Assembly (NCBI RefSeq): GCF_008831285.2
Contig: NC_045144.1
Coordinates: 21,529,716-21,593,715 of the forward strand
Reading direction: 5' to 3'
Length of the DNA: 64,000 nt
Source: Nymphaea colorata
Taxonomy: Eukaryota; Streptophyta; Magnoliopsida; Nymphaeales; Nymphaeaceae
The notes under the pieces were generated by a model. The model had not been told where the DNA came from and did not search any database. It saw nothing but the letters and a program-made list of their open reading frames with translations. Made by a program: the position numbers and the translations under genes. Below are positions 58,267-64,000 of this stretch, in pieces. How positions within the stretch are numbered: position 1 is the first letter of the stretch; each line of letters opens with the position of its first letter.

Positions 58267-59860
58267 GGATTTCAGAAGTGTAAAAGAAAATCAACAGCTT
58301 CTTTGTTAGTTTTCAAAGTTTGGAAGTTATGTGTTATTAATACATTAGTTAGGTAGGTGCTGTCATTGTAAATTTTTCGTCGTTGATTTTACTTTTAAAG
58401 AACTTCCTCTTCCACAAGAAATTTTACTTCACTACCAGTAACAGCTAGTTGGGGTTAATTTCCATAAATGCACGTAATTCTTTTCTTATGCATGCCGCTT
58501 GAATAAGTCAAGATCTAGCGGTAATCAATTCATTGCAGAGAGTCCATCAATGAGCGCTTATCTCTTGCCGTATATAGCACTCTTGCCGTTCACAAATTTA
58601 TTTTTAAAAAAATTGGACGGAAAATAAGAAAATATGACCCAAATGTATGAAATGCCGTTACTTGTTCAATTGTTAGTTAAGCTATTAAAATATACACAGG
58701 GGTGGAGCCAGTGGGGGCCTTGGCACACCTCAAAATTAAAAAAAAAAAAAAAAATCTTGTACATGTAATTTTTAAACAATTTCACATAGCCTATATAAAA
58801 ATTTTGAAAAATTATATTTTGAACTCTGTTAGGATATACTTCGGTCCTCCAAAGACCGCCTGAAATAACCGCCTGAAATAAGAGTATATTATATCAAAGG
58901 TGTGAGTATCTCTGTTGTTGTTGTTGTTGTGCAAGAAAGCAAGTGCACTAACATTATACCGCTAGCTGTAAAAGATAAAGATTCGAAGATTTTTATTTGT
59001 ACAGGTGAAACAATACCCAAGATGACAACTTTCATGTCAAATCAACGTCTTTTCATATGTGCAGGCGAAAAAGATTTTGGCGGACATGCATATTTTTTCC
59101 GTTAAAATTATATTCAAGGTGAAAAGTTGGACTTATTGTATGTACTGCTTTTTATCATATTCAAATAGCCTTCCAAGTAAGTGTCTCATTAAAGGGTGCA
59201 GGTTAAAGAAGGGACATATACAAGTGGACAGTAGAGCTTCAGCGGTGGTGGTCGCTATCTTCTCTGATGCAGGCATGTCCACCGATGGAGGGTGGTGTTG
59301 GATCGTTCTTAGTTGTCTAGTCCATCATGCAAGCTTCATCTACGTAATGGAGCCGACATATTCTACCTCACAAATGAGATGATGCACATGGTCCACTGTA
59401 ACATGATCGTTAATGGGGTGGGGTTGTTCATGTATCCGGTCTCCCATTGGACTGCATTAGAGATTATTTTTCCAATTTAGATCACATATCCTACCGAAAC
59501 ATTTCAAAAGAAATCAGACATGGAAAAAAAAAGTTTAATATCGAATTCAAATTTAAGGAATAACATCAAATTCAGATTTAAGTTTATCTGATCACATTCA
59601 GATCCAATTTAATTTTAAATATCTTACATCTATCCAATGTCCATGTATTTTGAAAATTGTATTTACGCTTTAAATTTGGTTTGTAAGTCATAATTCGGAT
59701 TCATATGTGAATCTAACAGCCTGATTCAGATTCAGTTATTAGTGTGAATTGCCAGCACAGCACCCCCTTAGAGTTCATTTGACATCAAGGACATGTTGTG
59801 AATGTCCTGGAATATGCCATAAAGATCGGGGTAGATTCATGGGATACTAATCCTGCTGCC
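58267..59860. repeat. R4 and inverted R3 fragments
   Basis: 58440-58540 matches 27180-27280. About 58695 begins a GGGGTGGAGCC MITE-like piece. 58895-59150 is R4. 59170-59780 is R3 in inverse orientation (GGTCGCTATC, GCAAGCTTCATCTACGTAAT, GTTAATGGGGTGGGG). No gene. Confidence 0.6.
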
Positions 59861-60135
59861 AAACTGCCCTTCAAGTGAATATGAGTACTCCACTTTATCT
59901 CCTACTTTCAGCTAACAATTTTGTTTTCAACCTTACCCAATTTACTTTGTCTTAGATGACAATTTTTTGAACATTTTCTGGAACAACGAATGGCGATTGA
60001 ATTTTGATTAATTTAAGAATTTTAAATTTTAAAAAATTGATTTTGATGACCGTACAAAAATATTTAGGTGCTTATCTACCAATATGCTGAGGTTGGGCAC
60101 GTTTGATTGCTAGGATTGTGGTCCCCAGTGTACAA
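59861..60135. repeat. Repeat block R6, copy 1
   Basis: CTGCCCTTCAAGTGAATA, TTTCAGCTAACAATTTTG, TATTTAGGTGCTTATCTACC and GGGCACGTTTGATTGC recur at 62365-62625. Confidence 0.85.
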
Positions 60136-60299
60136 TCCCGAAGGTAAACTTTGGATTTAAAATCAAAACAAGAGAAATCAGTTGGGACTTTCTATTTCCC
60201 CCAGTTTCAAGGCTAAACACTGAATGTTTTTGGAATATAAGGCCCAAAACTTCAGCGCGCGGCCAGCATGTGTTTGACTACCCTTAATTAATGTTTACA

Positions 60300-60610
60300 T
60301 AATGTAAAACTTATTGGGGCCTAACTTTCATTGGTATGTGACTATAATACCAAGGTAATTAATCGTACTTGTGTCCTCATAAAAAATAACTTTTCCGTTT
60401 ATACAGTTTGCTAATTTTTAAAATAACTTTTCCGTTTATACAGGTTGCTAATTTTTAGAGCTTGGAAGAAGACCATGCTTCAATGCACTTGTACGCCTTC
60501 AACACATTTTCTTATTATAAAATGCGGCCTTCTCATAATATGTAGTCCTCATCCTATTGCTATTTTCTAAATCGATTTTTCTTGGATTCAAATAGTTGGA
60601 CATGTTCATC
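60300..60610. repeat. Repeat block R5, inverted copy
   Basis: Reverse complement of the right end of R5 (TTTATACAGTTTGCTAATTTT, GAAGAAGACCATG, ATGTAGTCCTC, AAATCGATTTTTCTTGG). Contains a 45-bp internal duplication (AATAACTTTTCCGTTTATACAG twice). Confidence 0.65.
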
Positions 60611-61026
60611 TCGCATAACTTATTTTTGCTTTCATGAGTGTAATAATCAATTATTATGGCAATTAAGAAGATCCAGAGTGCTATGGCAGAGAGGGGTGGT
60701 CCTTCCGCTTCCACAAGAAGAAAAGGATATTGAAATAGACATGCTGCAGAAATGGTGATACTGTTTGGCATGGCTCCTGTCGGCCCCCTTCCCTCTGCCC
60801 CCCTGCCTACACAAGAGTGAGAATGGACTCACAAGAAGATGCAAATGCTGAATGAAATAGTTCGAACGGACATAACACCAAACAAACACCGAACAGAATG
60901 AACATCATGTTTTCTTCCTGTCAAACAATGGACAAAAACTGTTAACATCACATCAAGCCTATCCTGTACCAAAGAACCTCATGAATATGAGTTCGAGTAC
61001 TCGATTTGGTAGCTTGCCTTTAAGTA

Positions 61027-61110
61027 ACTCGATCTAAGCACATAAAAGGCAGTTATATAATATTGAAACTCGATCTAAGCACATAAAAGGCAGTTATATA
61101 ATATTGAAAC
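61027..61110. repeat. 41-bp tandem duplication
   Basis: CTCGATCTAAGCACATAAAA to TATAATATTGAAA occurs twice in a row; GATCTAAGCA at 61031 and 61072. Confidence 0.9.
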
Positions 61111-61489
61111 TGATGTTTCTAACCGATAAAAATGATTTCCTGTCCAGTAAATCGCAAGTGACAAGGACCGTACGTGACAACCCAATCTCCAGCTTCTGGA
61201 CCTAGTGGGCCTATTTTGCCACAATAGGAGACACAATTTTCTGGGAAAGGGATATATATATAATTTCACGGCCTTCTCCCACATGGAATGCCAATTCCCA
61301 TTGAAAATAACATTTTCAATAGAAAATTATTCTCCTTCAAAGAACTTGACAAAATTTCAACCACTAGCTTTTTTATCTTGTAGGTCTAATAAGATCGAGC
61401 TGCAAATTGATTCAGATGGGGCCCAGATCTAAGTTATATAATATATAGAAAGTGATATTTTGAACCAATATATGCACATTGTATCTTAA

Positions 61490-61642
61490 TTCATTAAATT
61501 GCAAGCAACAGGGAGGTTGACATCGCGGTCTTTGGCTTTTGGTATCATTGGCTCCAAGTCTTCATGGATTAGGACCTCCAATGTTACCCAAAGCCAAAAA
61601 TGGGATGTCAATTTCCTTATTGCTTGCAATTTAATGACTTAA
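61490..61642. mobile_element. Hairpin element with perfect 18-bp inverted ends
   Basis: TCATTAAATTGCAAGCAA (61491-61508) and its exact inverse (61620-61637) bound a 147-bp segment. The arms continue to pair imperfectly inward (GGTTGACATC with GATGTCAATT, TTTGGCTTTTGG with CCAAAGCCAAA). CTTAA flanks it at 61485-61489 and 61638-61642, a possible 5-bp target duplication. Reads as a foldback MITE. Its transcript could also form a long hairpin. Confidence 0.75.
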
Positions 61643-62000
61643 AAACAATGGTACCGTTAATGTGTTAAACGTTACCGATGTCCAAGGTGTGTCGTTGAAA
61701 AGGGCACTAGCAATGTTTGGAGCGAATATGTCAATTAAATTAGTGCTTTACCGACTTGTGATGCTTGCGTCTGTAATATTTCGATTGAGATACTTTCAAT
61801 GACGCTTACGTCGATAAAAACTACACTAATACATGTACCTTTTACCGATGATTGCAACTGGACGTTGGTAATTTTCAACGACGAGAAGTTTCATGCGATA
61901 ACGTTAATGCGTTGGAAAAACTAGCCTTTTTTTCACTTTTACCAACATTCAACACCAGATGTCGTTAAAGTTACTACTTCGACGACATAATAGCTCTACA
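61643..62000. repeat. Array of CCGATGTCC / GACGTTGGTAA-type short motifs
   Basis: Irregularly spaced, both orientations (TTACCGATGTCC, GACGCTTACGTCG, TGGACGTTGG, CACCAGATGTCG). Related stretches are at 21415-21500, 36330-36560 and 38980-39350. Resembles the subterminal motif arrays of non-autonomous DNA transposons. Confidence 0.4.
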
Positions 62001-62364
62001 CAAAAATGAGCTATTAATTAGAAATGGAACTGTTAATAGCTTTCACTCGTTTTTTATTTTTTATTGTTAGTTTTTAGCAAAGAGAAGATTAGAAATGGAA
62101 CTTAGTATTTGCGAACCTTTCCTACTTTGAAAACTACACTGCCATTTTTACGAGAATAATCGTATGTTGGCTGTCTTGGAAAAAACATGAGTTCAAAATC
62201 GTGGGTGCCACACTATACTACCCAGTTGTTTGTTCTTTTTTTTATTTGCCGTTGTCAAATTTATCTTTTGGTTTTGCATCTCGTCAAATATACAATACTT
62301 GATGTTGAATAGTATGTTTTCACGAGGTCTTATTCAAATAGCTGTCAAGTAAGTGGTCGTATTC

Positions 62365-62640
62365 ATACTGCCCTTTAAGTGAATAGTAGTACTCTATTTC
62401 ATCTCCGACTTTCAGCTTACAATTTTGTTTTCAACATTACCTAATTTACTATGTCTTAGATGACAATTTTGTGAACTTTTTCTGCAACATCGAACGGTCA
62501 TTGAATTTTTACTGATTTAAGAATTTTAAATTAAAAAAATTGATTTTAATGACCATACAAAAATATTTAGGTGCTTATCTACCAATATGCACAAATTGGG
62601 CACGTTTGATTGCTAGGATTGTGTACCCTAGTGTGTGTGT
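62365..62640. repeat. Repeat block R6, copy 2
   Basis: Second copy of 59861-60135, in the same orientation, ending in a GT/GA microsatellite (62630-62660). Confidence 0.85.
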
Positions 62641-62660
62641 GAGAGAAAGAGAGAGAGACG

Positions 62661-63395
62661 CTGAGAGGCAACAATAGAGGGGAGAAGAAGAAAAAAAGGA
62701 AGAAAGGGCAAAAATACCTAATGATATGTTACATTGATAATCTGATATCCACGGTACATGAGGTCATCTGCACCTCATGCTTATAAGGTCGTATACTTTC
62801 CCATGCAGCCTTACATTTTCATTGTTTTTTTTTTGTATTTTGATTAGTAATGTAATAGAGTTTTAAGATCCGTTACTAAGATCCAAATCTACTCAGGATC
62901 TCACTATTCACATTGTTTAATGCTTCTCCTTTTTTCCATTAATGTACATACCGTTTTTTTTTTGTCAACAAAGATAATGGAGCCTAAACTCTCAGGAGCT
63001 CTTTATTGGAAATTTTTAATTATTAAATAATGGGAACAATGGAAGAAAATGTGAAAATACCTAATCTAGCTCAGGCTCCATCGACCATGAATGGTGCTTG
63101 TTGTCCACAGACCATGTTAAAGAAGGGAGTTATACAATTGTAGACCCGAGATTTGGCGGTGTTGATCGCAATCCCCAGTTAATTATTTGTGATGTAGGGC
63201 GTCCCAGCATCCCGTTCTCTGATGCAGTCCTGACCAGCAAAGGAGGGCGGCTTTCTTAGTTGTTTAGTCGAAGACGCAAGCTTCATCTATACCTAATGGA
63301 GATGACATTCTACCTACATAATGGAGATGACATATTTTACCTCACTGATGAGATGATGTACATGGTAGATCTATTAATAAGTCTCAGGTCACGCC
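62661..63395. other. Non-coding stretch with inverted R3 fragment
   Basis: No gene to 63100. From about 63110, inverted R3 words (TTAAAGAAGGGAGTTATAC, GACGCAAGCTTCATCTATAC, TACCTCACTGATGAGATGATG) lead directly into the promoter of the next peptide locus. Confidence 0.55.
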
Positions 63396-63403
63396 TATAA
63401 ATA
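63396..63403 (+). promoter_or_regulatory. TATA box of locus 11
   Basis: TATAAATA in GCCTATAAATAGATG, 73-80 bases before the ATG, as in the other loci. Confidence 0.7.
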
Positions 63404-63475
63404 GATGACGGAGGAGGTTTCATTCTGCAGTGCACTCATCCAGCCTTTCTTCACCAATTGCAGTTGGCATTTACA

Positions 63476-63560
63476 ATGAAGGGAGTTTCCCTTCCAATCA
63501 TCTTTCTTGCCTTTCTCTTGTCCTCTATGGCTTTTGCACGTACACTATATGAGAACAAGA
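63476..63560 (+). CDS. Cysteine-rich peptide locus 11, exon 1 (gene runs off window)
   Basis: ATG at 63476 opens 28 codons: MKGVSLPIIF, hydrophobic core, SSMAFA (AXA cleavage site), RTLYENK. It ends with one base (A) of the junction codon and a GTATGT donor at 63561, the exact family structure. Orientation is plus, opposite to the functional copies. Sequence to 64000 is intron-like with GT and CT runs and contains no exon 2. The introns seen here range from 317 to 744 nt, so exon 2 may lie just outside. Whether this gene is whole cannot be told from the window. Confidence 0.7.
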
Positions 63561-64000
63561 GTATGTTTCACTGATCTCTAGTCCTCCTTTGCTTCCTTTT
63601 CCCTTCAAAACCTTTAGCCCATTAACAGTCGATCACGTCATGCAGGTGTAGATTAGTATGGAAAATTACCCGCCCATGGGACCCTAAAAATTTCTTATTC
63701 TTTATGTTAACATTTTTAAGCAATTTTTCTGATTGTATATTGGTGCCCCATAAAAATTTAAAAATTTTGATTACTGCCCCTTAACCAGAATTTTCGGACT
63801 TCACCCTTGCCGCCTTGCGTACCCTATTGGTGACACTCTTAATGTTAAGCAGGCAACTCCACCCCAAGTTGCTTGATGTATAATACACAGAGAACGATAG
63901 ATTATTAAGTGTGTGTGTGTGTGTGTTTCCTAGTAGTGGATGAGAACAGCCTCTTCCGGCTCCTCCCGCCACCCCCGCTCTCTCTCTTTCTCTCTCTCTC
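63561..64000. other. Intron-like tail of the window
   Basis: AT-rich, with a (GT)n run at 63909-63926 and (CT)n from 63978. A 63-codon minus frame here is repeat-derived and not called. Confidence 0.5.

Overview
This is a nuclear plant genome window, probably a flowering plant. The evidence is AT-rich intergenic DNA, many long (TA)n and (TC)n microsatellites, two Ty1/copia retrotransposons, several MITE-like elements, and small two-exon genes with TATAAATA promoters and GT..AG introns. I cannot fix the species from sequence alone. There is no sign of bacterial, organellar, rRNA or CRISPR sequence. The only recurrent host genes are a cluster of very small secreted cysteine-rich peptides. Most of the rest is repeats that were duplicated with those genes. 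| PEPTIDE CLUSTER. Eleven loci or remnants are spread from 6.9 to 63.6 kb. Exon 1 encodes a signal peptide of about 22 residues plus a short charged linker ending near EKQ. A phase-1 intron follows. Exon 2 encodes a 12-cysteine core spaced C-X3-C-X4-CC-X5-CC-X4-CC-X5-CC-X4-CC and a conserved tail, EY-x-AFVN-x-H-x-VPS. The spacing looks like a shortened granulin module, but no protease domain is attached. Five loci have intact reading frames, all on the minus strand: 12640-13317, 24372-25412, 33967-34717, 43599-44215 and 48971-49690. The locus at 43599 has lost two cysteines. Four are broken or partial: 6891-7607 has no start, 7711 is a lone exon 1, 37278-37361 is frameshifted, and 40888-41674 is doubly frameshifted. 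The locus at 19183-19340 is a lone, decayed exon 2. The one at 63476 is an exon 1 on the plus strand whose exon 2 would lie beyond the window, so the cluster probably continues to the right. | LAYOUT. 1-2627: decayed copia element (+) and its 3' LTR. 2628-3270: 68-bp tandem repeat and a palindromic stretch. 3270-7607, 8745-13950 and 32225-35860: three related duplication modules, each with repeat blocks R1 and R2 and one peptide gene. 14-24 kb: MITE-like elements, tandem repeats, blocks R3 and R4, and the decayed exon 2. 24-32 kb: one peptide gene, then R3/R5/R4 repeats and a low-copy stretch near 31-32 kb. 34.5-39.4 kb: a tandem duplication of about 2.2-2.7 kb with a 6-bp microhomology junction. 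40-51 kb: three more peptide loci and a GC-rich hAT-like element. 51244-56837: a young, nearly intact copia element (-) with 5-bp target duplications. 57-63 kb: more repeats, a 147-bp hairpin element and duplicated block R6. | HOW IT FITS TOGETHER. The cluster looks like a birth-and-death gene family spread by segmental, tandem and inverted duplication and at least one exon-2 gene-conversion event. The likely products are secreted or vacuolar disulfide-rich peptides. A defence role is plausible for such families, but that is inference.
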